Assembly: GCA_002407775.1 (NCBI GenBank)
Contig: DHOP01000001.1
Location: forward strand, 1-32,441
Direction: 5' to 3'
Source: Prevotella sp. UBA5387
GTDB taxonomy: Bacteria > Bacteroidota > Bacteroidia > Bacteroidales > Bacteroidaceae
DNA: 32,441 nucleotides
Position numbers and translations under genes: made by a program. Shown here one piece after another: positions 24,118 through 32,298 of the stretch; the first letter of the stretch is position 1; each line of letters opens with the position of its first letter. Under the pieces are notes generated by a model. It ran no database searches, was not told where the DNA came from, and worked only from the letters and a program-made list of their open reading frames with translations.

Positions 24118-24872
24118 TTGAAGTCAAGAATCTAACTAAGAACTTCGATGATAAGGCCGTCCTCTGCTGTATCAACGCAACATTTGAGACGGGGAAGACG
24201 AACCTAATCATTGGTCAGAGTGGGTCAGGAAAGACAGTTCTGATGAAGAATCTTGTGGGACTATTGGAACCCACATCTGGAGAAGTACTCTATGACGGCC
24301 GCGATTTTGTCAAGATGACAAAACGCGAGAAGGTGGCCATGAGGCGCGAAATGGGAATGATCTTCCAAAGTGGGGCACTTTTTGACTCGCTCTCCGTATT
24401 GGAAAATGTAGAATATCCTTTGGACATGTTCTCTTCGATGAACTATCGAGACCGCGTTAAGCGTGCCCGTGAATGTCTGGCAAGGGTTAACCTTCTAGAT
24501 GCAGAAAAGAAGTTTCCTGGGGAGATATCAGGAGGCATGCAGAAGCGTGTGGCCATAGCCCGTGCCATCGTACTCAACCCAAAGTATCTCTTTTGCGACG
24601 AGCCCAACTCTGGTCTTGACCCCAAGACATCGCTTGTCATAGATAAATTACTCTCCGATATTACCAAGGAATACAATATCACGACCATTATCAACACCCA
24701 TGATATGAATTCCGTTATGGAAATTGGAGAGAATATTCTTTTCATCTACAAAGGACGTAAAGAATGGGTTGGCAACAAAGACAAGATAATGGATGCAAAG
24801 AACAAGAGGCTCAACGACCTCGTGTTTGCTTCTGATCTATTTAAAAAAGTGAGAGAAGCGGAGGCTACGTAA
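24114..24872 (+). CDS. mlaF: MlaF-family ABC transporter ATP-binding protein
   Basis: ATPase partner of MlaE. Walker A GQSGSGKT (about residues 34-41), Q-loop MIFQSGALFDSLSVLENVEYPL, which is typical of MlaF, signature ISGGMQKR, Walker B YLFCDEPNSGLDP and switch His in INTHDMNS are all present. The 252-residue length is normal. Start ATG overlaps the mlaE stop by four bases, so translation is coupled. No mlaD (MCE-domain) gene follows; transcription meets a strong terminator 138 bases later, so the substrate-binding component must be encoded elsewhere. Confidence 0.95.
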   Translation: MIEVKNLTKNFDDKAVLCCINATFETGKTNLIIGQSGSGKTVLMKNLVGLLEPTSGEVLYDGRDFVKMTKREKVAMRREMGMIFQSGALFDSLSVLENVEYPLDMFSSMNYRDRVKRARECLARVNLLDAEKKFPGEISGGMQKRVAIARAIVLNPKYLFCDEPNSGLDPKTSLVIDKLLSDITKEYNITTIINTHDMNSVMEIGENILFIYKGRKEWVGNKDKIMDAKNKRLNDLVFASDLFKKVREAEAT

Positions 24873-25009
24873 GAATAAAGCCTCATTTGATACATACGAG
24901 AAGCTGTTGGAAGACTAATTGCAAAGGGTGATTTACTATAATAAAAAGTATGTTGCTTCCGATGGAATAGCCTGAACGAAAACATCTTACGTCCACTATT
25001 ATATCAATA

Positions 25010-25058
25010 AAGATTGAGGCCTCCTTGTTATCAAAGTTAACAAGGAGGCCTCAATCTT
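25010..25058. terminator. Long bidirectional terminator between mlaF and the lipoprotein gene
   Basis: A perfect 21-bp stem (25010-25030 with 25038-25058) encloses a seven-base loop, TCAAAGT. It lies between convergent genes and serves both. Flanking plus-strand bases after the stem are ATATAG, so the U-tract is poor, but the stem itself contains the A/T outer part AAGATT/AATCTT. Confidence 0.85.
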
Positions 25059-25131
25059 ATATAGTATTTATTTCTAAAGGTCATCTAAACGTCTTAGAAA
25101 TGCGCTTCCTGGGTGGTTGTCAGAAATTATC

Positions 25132-25527
25132 CTATCGACGATACCACACTCCCCGATGTTCAACCATGGGCACAAGCACTTCCTCTTTGGTGCTATCCCC
25201 ATATACGAATGTGAGAAACACATTGGCTGTATGGGTAGCTGTGTCTGCCTGTGCATTAGCAATGCGCACCTCGCTGATTCCTTTGTGCTGTTCTTGCTGT
25301 TCACCTACGAACATCTTAGCATTGGCAATAAGCTGCTCGCGATAGCTGCCTGGAATTGAGTCGGGGAAGTAACGTCCATCAACAAACTGATCATACTTGC
25401 CATGAAGTAGCTGCTCATAATAAGCCTTGGCTGTCTCGGCAGCTACTTCCTCCGGACCAGGACTATGCCCACAAGCCGTTAACTGCAGCAGCAAAACAAG
25501 ACCAAAAAGATACAGTAGTCGATGCAT
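25132..25527 (-). CDS. Small predicted lipoprotein, possibly NTF2-like DUF4878 family
   Basis: I choose the ATG at 25527 (131 residues), five bases after the der stop with AAAGG in front. The longer frame adds 18 residues with no signal character and would overlap der. MHRLLYLFGLVLLLQLTAC is a lipoprotein signal; Cys19 follows the lipobox LTAC, so it is predicted membrane-anchored. The mature part opens HSPGPEEVAAETAKAYYEQLLHGKYDQFVDG, the pattern of DUF4878/NTF2-like proteins, and ends in strands (HTANVFLTFVYGDSTKEEVLVPMVEHRGVWYRR). Function unknown. Translationally coupled to der, which is a cytoplasmic ribosome-assembly GTPase, so the pairing probably reflects expression rather than shared mechanism. 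Confidence 0.75.
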   Translation of the reverse strand: MHRLLYLFGLVLLLQLTACGHSPGPEEVAAETAKAYYEQLLHGKYDQFVDGRYFPDSIPGSYREQLIANAKMFVGEQQEQHKGISEVRIANAQADTATHTANVFLTFVYGDSTKEEVLVPMVEHRGVWYRR

Positions 25528-25532
25528 CGCCT

Positions 25533-26846
25533 TTATTTCTTTCGGATAAACACATTGATTGGACATCCATGCATGGACCATTTCTCACGTATCTTGTTCT
25601 CCAAGAAACGACGATAGTTCTCCTTCACATACTGTGGCAGGTTGGCATAGAACACAAACGATGGTATCTGTGTATTAGGTAGCTGAGAGCAATACTTAAT
25701 CTTGATATACTTACCCTTGATTGATTGTGGTGGTGTAGCCTCAATAATGGGCAGCATTACTTCATTGAGCTTTGTAGTACCAATGCGAAGCTTACGATTC
25801 TGATACACCTCTTTAGCAGTCTCCAAAACCTTGAAGATACGCTGCTTTGTTAGTGCCGAACCGAAAATGATTGGGAAATCCACAAATGGTGCCATACGTT
25901 CATGAATGGCATTTTGGAACGTATCGATGACTTTCTGGTCCTTGTCCTCAACGAGATCCCACTTATTGACTACTACAACAAGACTCTTGTGGTTGCGCTG
26001 AATAAGCTGAAAGATATTCATATCCTGTGACTCAATACCACGAGTGGCGTCAAGCATCAGAATACACACATCACTATTCTCAATAGCACGGATACTGCGC
26101 ATGACGCTGTAGAACTCCAAATCTTCAGTCACCTTGTTCTTGCGACGAATACCTGCGGTATCAACGAGGTAGAAATCGAAGCCAAACTTGTTGAAACGCG
26201 TATAGATACTATCGCGTGTAGTACCCGCAATCTCAGTAACGATATTGCGCTCCTCGCCAATGAAAGAATTGATAAGACTCGACTTGCCGGCATTTGGACG
26301 GCCGACAACCGCAAAACGTGGAATGTCTTCAAGAATCTCCTCGGGATTCTCTGAAGGCAGTTTAGTGAGCACGAGGTCTAGCAAGTCTCCAGTGCCACCA
26401 CCAGTTGCAGCACTGATGCTCACTGGATCGCCAAGTCCAAGCTTATAAAATTCCGCAGACATATAGGCTTCGCCACTGTTGTCTACCTTATTTGCCACTA
26501 CAATAACTGGTAATTTGGCATGCCGCAAAACCTGCGCTACATCCTGATCCCAGTCAGTAAGTCCAGTTTCTACATCTACTACAAAGAGGATAAGGTCAGC
26601 CTCCTCAGAAGCTATCTTCACTTGTTGGCGAATGGCATCCTCGAAAATATCATCAGATTTGACGACCCAGCCGCCAGTGTCCACGACTGAAAACTCGCGA
26701 GAATTCCAGGTACATTTTCCGTACTGACGGTCGCGTGTTGTGCCGGCTATGTCACTGACAATAGCGTGGCGGGACTGTGTTAAACGATTGAAAAGCGTGG
26801 ACTTGCCTACATTAGGCCGTCCAACGATTGCAACTAAATTTGCCAT
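25533..26846 (-). CDS. der: Ribosome biogenesis GTPase Der (EngA)
   Basis: Tandem-GTPase needed for 50S subunit assembly. First G domain: G1 GRPNVGKST (9-17), DTGG (56-59), NKVD (119-122). Second: GRPNAGKSS (182-190), DTAG (229-232), a later NKWD. A C-terminal KH-like domain (about 355-437) ends with INVFIRKK. The 437-residue length is normal. It follows era after a 143-base gap that contains GC-rich inverted repeats, discussed as a finding. Its start gives MANLVAIVGRPNVGKS, the standard N-terminus. Confidence 0.97.
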   Translation of the reverse strand: MANLVAIVGRPNVGKSTLFNRLTQSRHAIVSDIAGTTRDRQYGKCTWNSREFSVVDTGGWVVKSDDIFEDAIRQQVKIASEEADLILFVVDVETGLTDWDQDVAQVLRHAKLPVIVVANKVDNSGEAYMSAEFYKLGLGDPVSISAATGGGTGDLLDLVLTKLPSENPEEILEDIPRFAVVGRPNAGKSSLINSFIGEERNIVTEIAGTTRDSIYTRFNKFGFDFYLVDTAGIRRKNKVTEDLEFYSVMRSIRAIENSDVCILMLDATRGIESQDMNIFQLIQRNHKSLVVVVNKWDLVEDKDQKVIDTFQNAIHERMAPFVDFPIIFGSALTKQRIFKVLETAKEVYQNRKLRIGTTKLNEVMLPIIEATPPQSIKGKYIKIKYCSQLPNTQIPSFVFYANLPQYVKENYRRFLENKIREKWSMHGCPINVFIRKK

Positions 26847-26989
26847 AATATTGGTCTTTCCCTATTTAAGAGGGCTGGGTGAGGTCACGCACCCTAATTG
26901 ATATTTGCCGAGGACGACCATTCCCCAGCCCCTGCAGTCACAGGAGTTTGTCCTACTTACAGTCAGGACGAATATGTCATAAAGATGGA
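26847..26989 (-). other. Structured era-der intergenic leader
   Basis: A 143-base gap richer in G/C than other gaps here. It contains GGGCTGGG (26872-26879) pairing with CCCAGCCC (26934-26941), with GGGTG/CACCC nested between them, and GTCCT/AGGAC further right. It could fold into a branched hairpin in the der leader. No TAnnTTTG box is visible, so der may be read through from era. Confidence 0.4.
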
Positions 26990-27871
26990 TTACTTCGGAT
27001 TATATCCGAAACTTTCCAACTCCTTTTGCGAATTACGCCAGTCCTTGTCAACCTTGACAAAGACTTCGAGAAATATGGGCTTACCAAAGAATCGCTCCAA
27101 ACTATGACGTGCCTCGGTAGACACCTTCTTTAGGGCTAAGCCTTGATGCCCAATGATTATGCCTTTCTGAGAGTCACGTTCCACATAAATTACTGTATTA
27201 ATGTGGATATGGTGCTCATCCTCCTTGAAACTCTCAACTGAAACTTCCACTGCATAAGGAATTTCCTTATCATAATAACGTAGAATCTTCTCGCGAATAA
27301 TCTCTGAAACGAAGAATTTAGCAGGCTTATCTGTCAACTGATCCTTGTCAAAATAGGCAGGACTCTCAGGCAACAGGTCGCCAATACGCTTTAGCAATGG
27401 AGCTGTGCCAAACTTATTGAGTGCGGAGATTGGTAAAATTTCGGCATTGGGGAGTAAACTATGCCATTTCTCAACCACCTCACCAAGATGCTGTTGATCA
27501 GTCTCGTCGATTTTATTGATGAGCAAAAGTACTGGAATAGTCATCTCCTTTACTTTGTCAAGAAATTCCATATTCTTCTCTGGGTTCTCGACAATGTCAG
27601 TGACATATAGCAGAATGTCTGCATCAGCCAATGCCGACTCTGAGAAAGCCAGCATCATCTCTTGCATCTTATAGTTGGGCTTGAGTACTCCTGGTGTGTC
27701 AGAAAACACGATTTGCATGTCAGGTGTATTGACAATGCCCATGATGCGATGCCTTGTGGTCTGCGCCTTGAAGGTGGCGATACTAATCTTTTCGCCCACA
27801 AGCTGGTTCATCAGTGTCGACTTACCCACATTGGGATTGCCTACGATATTTACAAATCCTGCCTTATGCAT
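26990..27871 (-). CDS. era: GTPase Era
   Basis: Essential small-subunit assembly GTPase that binds 16S rRNA 3' end. G domain: G1 GNPNVGKS (11-18), switch QTTRHR, DTPG (58-61), NKID (119-122). A C-terminal KH domain has the GIIIGHQGLALKKVSTEAR core (GxxG-type loop) and the usual tail LEVFVKVDKDWRNSQKELESFGY. Length 293 is normal. It sits just downstream of fabH with a terminator-like hairpin in between, and next to der, giving a ribosome-assembly block. Confidence 0.97.
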   Translation of the reverse strand: MHKAGFVNIVGNPNVGKSTLMNQLVGEKISIATFKAQTTRHRIMGIVNTPDMQIVFSDTPGVLKPNYKMQEMMLAFSESALADADILLYVTDIVENPEKNMEFLDKVKEMTIPVLLLINKIDETDQQHLGEVVEKWHSLLPNAEILPISALNKFGTAPLLKRIGDLLPESPAYFDKDQLTDKPAKFFVSEIIREKILRYYDKEIPYAVEVSVESFKEDEHHIHINTVIYVERDSQKGIIIGHQGLALKKVSTEARHSLERFFGKPIFLEVFVKVDKDWRNSQKELESFGYNPK

Positions 27872-27902
27872 ACAACTTTTGCTTAAATTATAGAATAAAA
27901 AA

Positions 27903-27933
27903 ACGCATGATTCATCACAGATGAAGGATGCGT
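27903..27933 (-). terminator. Terminator between fabH and era
   Basis: ACGCAT...ATGCGT (6 bp) encloses TTCATC...GATGAA (6 bp) around a three-base loop with a small internal mismatch. On the minus strand it ends in seven T. It begins 23 bases after the fabH stop and 32 bases before the era start, so it probably attenuates rather than fully separates the two genes. Confidence 0.75.
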
Positions 27934-27955
27934 CTTCTTATAGTTTGATGTCAAA

Positions 27956-28975
27956 TTACTTTTTATCTGCCATAGCTGCTCCATCGTATCCCCATTTGTA
28001 AAAAGAAGCACCATGCGTGAAACCAGCACCGAAAGCTGTTAGAACGACATTGTCTCCCTTTTTGAGTTTAGCTTCGTTGTCCCACAAAGCCAAAGGAATA
28101 GAGGCGGAACTAGTATTGCCATAATGCTCAATATTGATCATTACCTTTTCCAATGGTAGATCAACACGCTTGGCCACAGCTTCGATAATGCGGAGATTAG
28201 CTTCATGAGGAACCACCCAATCCACATCTTCTGCTTCGAGATTACCCAACTTCATCACTTCCATCACATCTTCACTCATATCCGTAACGGCATAACGATA
28301 AACGTTGCGGCCCTCCTGATAGATGTAATGCAGACGATGATCGACAGTGAAGTGAGATGCTGGAGAAACGCTACCACCTGCCTTCAGATGTAAGAATGGT
28401 AAACCTTTACCATCAGTGCGAAGAAAGGAATTTTGATAGCCGACGCCCTCTTCTTCAGTAGCCTCGACCATTACAGCTCCAGCACCATCACCGAAGAGCA
28501 CACATGTCTGGCGGTCTGTGTAATCGGCAACAGAAGACATCTTCTCAGCCGCAACAACGATGATACGCTTGTAACGTCCGCTTTGAATCAACGCTGAAGC
28601 AGTGTCTAAAGCGTATAGGAAACCAGCGCAGGCACCTTCCATATCAAAAGCATGGGCATTTTTCAACCCAATCTTACCGATAATAATGCTTGCTACTGAA
28701 GGAAACTGGTAGTCGGGAGTAGAAGTAGAAACCAAGAGCGCGTCAATGCTGTCTAGATCTGCCCCTGTTTTTTGCAACAGTTGCTTGACTGCCTTGCGAC
28801 CCATGTAACTACTACCTAGACCTTCCTCCTTGAGAATTCGGCGTTCCTTGATACCTACACGCGTAGTAATCCATTCATCACTAGTGTCTACCATGCGCGA
28901 CAATTCCTCATTAGTGAGGACATAATCGGGCACGTATCCACCAATGCCTGTAATTACAGCGTTTATCCTGGCCAT
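27956..28975 (-). CDS. fabH: 3-oxoacyl-[acyl-carrier-protein] synthase III (FabH)
   Basis: Condenses acyl-CoA with malonyl-ACP to start fatty-acid elongation. The 339-residue thiolase-fold protein has Cys116 in EGACAGFLYALD, His257 in VPHEANLRI and Asn287 in HYGNTSSASIP, the complete catalytic triad. GDGAGAVM and the C-terminal FGAGFTHGASFYKW are family hallmarks. Its ATG shares one base with the rpmF stop (TAATG), so the genes are translationally coupled. The gene order DUF177-rpmF-fabH matches the widespread yceD-rpmF-(plsX)-fabH cluster, with plsX absent here. FabH is likely to accept branched or acetyl primers, but specificity cannot be read from sequence. Confidence 0.97.
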   Translation of the reverse strand: MARINAVITGIGGYVPDYVLTNEELSRMVDTSDEWITTRVGIKERRILKEEGLGSSYMGRKAVKQLLQKTGADLDSIDALLVSTSTPDYQFPSVASIIIGKIGLKNAHAFDMEGACAGFLYALDTASALIQSGRYKRIIVVAAEKMSSVADYTDRQTCVLFGDGAGAVMVEATEEEGVGYQNSFLRTDGKGLPFLHLKAGGSVSPASHFTVDHRLHYIYQEGRNVYRYAVTDMSEDVMEVMKLGNLEAEDVDWVVPHEANLRIIEAVAKRVDLPLEKVMINIEHYGNTSSASIPLALWDNEAKLKKGDNVVLTAFGAGFTHGASFYKWGYDGAAMADKK

Positions 28976-29160
28976 TATTCAGCAGCCTCTTTAACGATAG
29001 CTACCTTACCACGGTAGTATCCGCAAGTGGGGCATACTGTGTGATAAACATAGTAAGCACCACAATTAGGGCATACTGCCAATGTGGGAACAGCTGCTTT
29101 ATCGTGAGTTCTTCTACTACGTGTACGAGTCTTTGACTGTCTTCTTTTAGGATGTGCCAT
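28975..29160 (-). CDS. rpmF: 50S ribosomal protein L32
   Basis: Small basic large-subunit protein of 61 residues. Starts MAHPKRRQSKTRTRSRRTHDKA, the standard L32 N-terminus, and has a zinc-ribbon with Cys30, Cys33, Cys43 and Cys46, so this is the zinc-binding form. It lies 19 bases after the DUF177 gene and overlaps the fabH start by one base. Confidence 0.97.
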   Translation of the reverse strand: MAHPKRRQSKTRTRSRRTHDKAAVPTLAVCPNCGAYYVYHTVCPTCGYYRGKVAIVKEAAE

Positions 29161-29179
29161 AATGCTTTAAATGTTTAAT

Positions 29180-29707
29180 TTATTCTTTAATTTCAATGTT
29201 TCGAAGCGCCTCCCATCGGGAATCCATAGCTTGATCACCATCTCCATCACCGCTTCGGACGGCCGAATGTTCTTGTAGAACCTTCATCATGGCAGGGTTG
29301 CATTTTCCAGGTGCATGCACATGCCTGAGTGGGATGTCGAACTCTATGAATTGATAAATGAACCAAGCCACGTTGAGTATTCCTTCGTTCTCAGGCACCG
29401 TGACCTCATCATCCTCCTCAGAGTAGTCGTCTCCAAGCTTAGCCACCAAATGATTGTCCGACAGGACTTCTTGCTCCATGTCATCAAGACAAATGTCGCA
29501 AGGTAAGGTGACTGAGCCTTCGATGTGGAAGTCCATGTCGAACACACTGTCTATACAGTTGATAGCCAGTGTACATTTAAGATTACCCTGCCTTACTACT
29601 GGGGCATCGATAGCCTCGAAGTAAGCATTATCCAAATCTAAGTTGATGACACTCATGCCTTCAGCAAGACTCTTTAGATTAATCTTAAACTGCTCTAAAT
29701 TAGACAT
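29180..29707 (-). CDS. DUF177/YceD-family protein (large ribosomal RNA accumulation)
   Basis: Member of the family that includes E. coli YceD, linked to 23S rRNA accumulation and to L32. I choose the ATG at 29707 (175 residues, MSNLEQFKINLKSLAEG) over the GTG six bases upstream. The family core VTLPCDICLDDMEQEV carries the CxxC pair, and the C-terminal LRHVHAPGKCNPAMMKVL is typical of the Bacteroidota form. It sits 19 bases before rpmF, with TAACTTTG 18 bases upstream of the ATG, so it heads the operon DUF177-rpmF-fabH. The mature role is inferred from family, not proven. Confidence 0.88.
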   Translation of the reverse strand: MSNLEQFKINLKSLAEGMSVINLDLDNAYFEAIDAPVVRQGNLKCTLAINCIDSVFDMDFHIEGSVTLPCDICLDDMEQEVLSDNHLVAKLGDDYSEEDDEVTVPENEGILNVAWFIYQFIEFDIPLRHVHAPGKCNPAMMKVLQEHSAVRSGDGDGDQAMDSRWEALRNIEIKE

Positions 29708-29724
29708 ATCCACACTTTGGGGTG

Positions 29725-29732
29725 CAAAGTTA
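29725..29732 (-). promoter_or_regulatory. -7 promoter element for DUF177-rpmF-fabH
   Basis: TAACTTTG on the minus strand fits TAnnTTTG; predicted leader of about 11 nt before the ATG at 29707. It supports starting the gene at that ATG. Confidence 0.6.
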
Positions 29733-29962
29733 CGACTTTTTCGTGATAAAAGATAAACATAAAAGGAAAAAAATGCTTAAAGATTAAAAGATTATCCCTT
29801 ATTAAAGGTCCGCGTGAGGACACCTCAGTATCCACTGAAGATCAAAGCCCTTTCGTTTCTCTGAGTACATTAATATATTCATTGATTCTGAAACAAAACA
29901 AATATTCTAGCACATTGATAACTATGATATGCTCAAAACATGTATAAGTTTATACTAAAAAA

Positions 29963-29978
29963 CGCACCAAAGGGTGCA
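29963..29978 (-). terminator. Terminator of the sensor kinase gene
   Basis: TGCACC pairs with GGTGCG (one G.U) around a short loop, followed on the minus strand by six T. It begins directly after the kinase stop codon. The rest of the 272-base gap to the DUF177 gene (29708-29979) holds that gene's promoter and AT-rich DNA with nothing else recognisable. Confidence 0.8.
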
Positions 29979-29979
29979 A

Positions 29980-31146
29980 TCAACCTTTGTTTAATTCTAT
30001 ACAGAAAGTTGTTCCCTTGCCTACTTCGGAATTTTTCACATAGATTCTCCCATGGTGATACTCCTCCACGATGCGACGAGCAAGGCTCAAACCAAGGCCC
30101 CACCCACGTTTCTTTGTTGTAAATCCCGGGCGGAAGACATTTGCTATATCTTTTTTTCGGATACCTTTTCCAGTGTCAGACACATAGATAAACACCTTAT
30201 TCTGATTATCTTCCACGCGCAGCTTGATTATTCCAGCATCTCCACTCATCGCATCCACAGCATTCTTAGAAAGATTTTCGATAACCCATTCGAAAAGCGA
30301 GCCATTGAGATTGATGATAATGTCATGGTTGGGCATCTGCTTTACCATCTTTACCTTCTTGCTTGTACGTCGATCCATGTAACTAATGACATGATCAAGT
30401 ACATCGTTCAGGCTTGTGGGCACTGGTTCTGGCACGGAACCTATCTTGGAAAATCTATCTGCGATGAGCTGCAATCGACTCACGTCTTTGTCCATCTCGG
30501 GGATAAGCTCATCTTCTGGATAGTTCTCCTTCAACATTTCAACCCATGCCATCAAACTGGAAATGGGTGTACCAAGTTGGTGAGCAGTCTCTTTGGAAAG
30601 CCCCACCCATACCTTGTTTTGTTCTGATCGTTTTGACGTAAGTAACGCAAAGATTGCGACTACCACGAAGATTAACACAACACCAAGTTGTACAAAGGGA
30701 TATACAGTTAGTCTGCGAAGCATCAGCGACTCATCGTAACATACATCTATATAATCCTTACCCCTGTCATCGAGGTTTATTCTAATGTTTTGTTGCTGCT
30801 CCATCAGCCTACGCGCCAGCTTGCCAGCTTGTCGAACACTGTCCTTGCGAGTATTTGCTTTTATATGCAGATTTCGGAAATCCGTAACCTCGCCATCAGC
30901 ATCAAGAACAATAACAGGAATGTCGTTGTTATCGTTCAATACTTTCAGAACCAAATTTAGGTCGGTATTTTCGTCCGCCTTATTTAGTGTACGCATAGCT
31001 TCGGCCCACACCTCCATTTTATTTCGCTCCTGGGCTTTAAGGTCTCGAGTTAGGAGATTAGACACCAGTAGGGAGCCAACCGCTATCAAGATAGCGGTCA
31101 CCACAAGAATAATCTTGACTTGACGAATGCGGTCTGTCAATTGCAT
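29980..31146 (-). CDS. Sensor histidine kinase, no adjacent response regulator
   Basis: Membrane kinase of a two-component system. Membrane segment 1 covers about 11-32. A periplasmic sensor domain of about 115 residues (35-150; VIVLDADGEVTDFRNL resembles a short PAS/Cache-like strand set) precedes membrane segment 2 at about 150-169. The DHp helix has GLSKETAHQLGTPISSLMAW with phosphoacceptor His189. The ATPase domain has ENLSKNAVDAM (N-box, Asn291 and Asn295), DTGKGI (G1, Asp324) and GWGLGLSL (G2). No HAMP domain is obvious. No response regulator lies on either side, and the gene has its own terminator, so it is an orphan in this window. Signal unknown. Confidence 0.93.
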   Translation of the reverse strand: MQLTDRIRQVKIILVVTAILIAVGSLLVSNLLTRDLKAQERNKMEVWAEAMRTLNKADENTDLNLVLKVLNDNNDIPVIVLDADGEVTDFRNLHIKANTRKDSVRQAGKLARRLMEQQQNIRINLDDRGKDYIDVCYDESLMLRRLTVYPFVQLGVVLIFVVVAIFALLTSKRSEQNKVWVGLSKETAHQLGTPISSLMAWVEMLKENYPEDELIPEMDKDVSRLQLIADRFSKIGSVPEPVPTSLNDVLDHVISYMDRRTSKKVKMVKQMPNHDIIINLNGSLFEWVIENLSKNAVDAMSGDAGIIKLRVEDNQNKVFIYVSDTGKGIRKKDIANVFRPGFTTKKRGWGLGLSLARRIVEEYHHGRIYVKNSEVGKGTTFCIELNKG

Positions 31147-31393
31147 AATATTTGTGTTAACGAAAAAAATAATCGATTATTGCTTAGTTCATTACATGCT
31201 TTATAAATCCACCAAAATGTCCAAGAAATGTTTTAAGATTCACAGGTTTAGTGGATAATACATTATAGAATATATTATTGGTGCTCTATACTTGAATTGG
31301 AGCTGGCTAACAATGTTTATTCTTCATATATAATGCCGTTGAGCCCACGCTTGTAAAAATGTAATTATGCATGTCCTTTGTTTCAACAATAAG

Positions 31394-31428
31394 AAAATCC
31401 CCCTGTCATAGACTGACAGGGGGATTTT
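31394..31428 (-). terminator. Terminator downstream of the lysozyme-like gene
   Basis: A perfect 15-bp stem, AAAATCCCCCTGTCA with its complement at 31414-31428, around a five-base loop TAGAC. It lies 18 bases beyond the stop of the secreted transglycosylase-like gene, with a T/A-rich flank on both sides. The remaining 31147-31393 stretch is AT-rich and shows no gene. Confidence 0.92.
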
Positions 31429-31446
31429 TTTCATTAATTCATCCTA

Positions 31447-31884
31447 TTATCTTAGGTATGAAACTACCTTCTCAAAATAGTGTTGCGTTCGCTTCTTGCT
31501 GTAGTTTAATCCTCCATTCCAAGATCGAATAGCCCATTCTACACTATTCTTTGGGTTGTACTTTGACTGAAAAAGCAAAAACATATCCTTAGACTTCTTC
31601 ACACTGAAACGATCCGATAGCTTAAAACGCTTCTTGCTTCTCCTACTACGTAGAATATTATTGCATTCTGCCACAAGTACAGGGGTAATTTGCATAGCAC
31701 CTACTGATTTCCCTGACTTTGCTTTGGCATCACCTCCACTCTCAACTTGAATTATGGCGTTCATAACCTTACTCCAATCGAAAGATGTTGTTATCTCAGT
31801 CTCTTCTAAAGCAATCTCTGCTTGAACTTGAGAAACACTAAAAAGGCATAACAATAATACTAACGCTCTTAATGTTTTCTTCAT
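31447..31884 (-). CDS. Small secreted lytic transglycosylase/lysozyme-like protein
   Basis: Predicted periplasmic enzyme cutting or binding peptidoglycan glycan chains. Signal peptide MKKTLRALVLLLCLFSVSQVQA (cleaved near residue 22). The mature 123 residues carry an SLT-like fold: IIQVESGGDAKA with the presumed catalytic Glu48, SVGAMQITP (GAMQ motif), then a helical insert and VEWAIRSWNGG near the C-terminus. It lacks a peptidoglycan-binding domain, and the region between motifs (NNILRSRRSKKRFKLSDRFSVKKSKD) is very basic. Short compared with Slt70 or MltE-type enzymes, so substrate range is uncertain. A promoter box lies about 155 bases upstream, leaving an unusually long leader. Confidence 0.8.
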   Translation of the reverse strand: MKKTLRALVLLLCLFSVSQVQAEIALEETEITTSFDWSKVMNAIIQVESGGDAKAKSGKSVGAMQITPVLVAECNNILRSRRSKKRFKLSDRFSVKKSKDMFLLFQSKYNPKNSVEWAIRSWNGGLNYSKKRTQHYFEKVVSYLR

Positions 31885-32216
31885 AATGAATTATTTATGG
31901 AACCTGAAAAACAAAAAAAGTAATTCGCGACTATACTTATAGAAAAACAATTAAAATATAGTCTCAGTTCCGTTAGATACTTTAATGAACAACTCCACTA
32001 GAACAAAAAGTAGTTGTTATTCTTATTCTTATCGTATGCAAAGGTAACAATAAAAATCGAGCCAACCAAAATAGTTTGCGTTATTTAAGGGAAATACAAA
32101 ATAATGTAAAGATTTGATTAACAATATGATGTAATCAAATCAACGTGTATATCAAATAACGATTATTGCATAAATTCTACAAAAGCTATTATTCACTAAA
32201 ACAAACAAAAGTATAA
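31885..32216 (-). other. AT-rich leader region upstream of the lysozyme-like gene
   Basis: No open frame with a ribosome-binding site. It contains TACCTTTG at 32039-32046 (separately listed) and two hairpins between that box and the ATG: GACTATA/TATAGTC (31929-31935 with 31957-31963) and AACAACT/AGTTGTT (31988-31994 with 32012-32018). Either could sit in a 150-nt 5' untranslated region. Confidence 0.45.
32039..32046 (-). promoter_or_regulatory. -7 promoter element for the lysozyme-like gene
   Basis: TACCTTTG on the minus strand fits TAnnTTTG, 155 bases upstream of the ATG. The long gap makes assignment to this gene less sure than for the others. Confidence 0.45.
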
Positions 32217-32298
32217 TTATACAATTTCGTAAGGCAATTCACGCTCACATCTAGCAGCAAATAACAAACAAAATTTAAATCCTCTCGTTCTACTCCAA

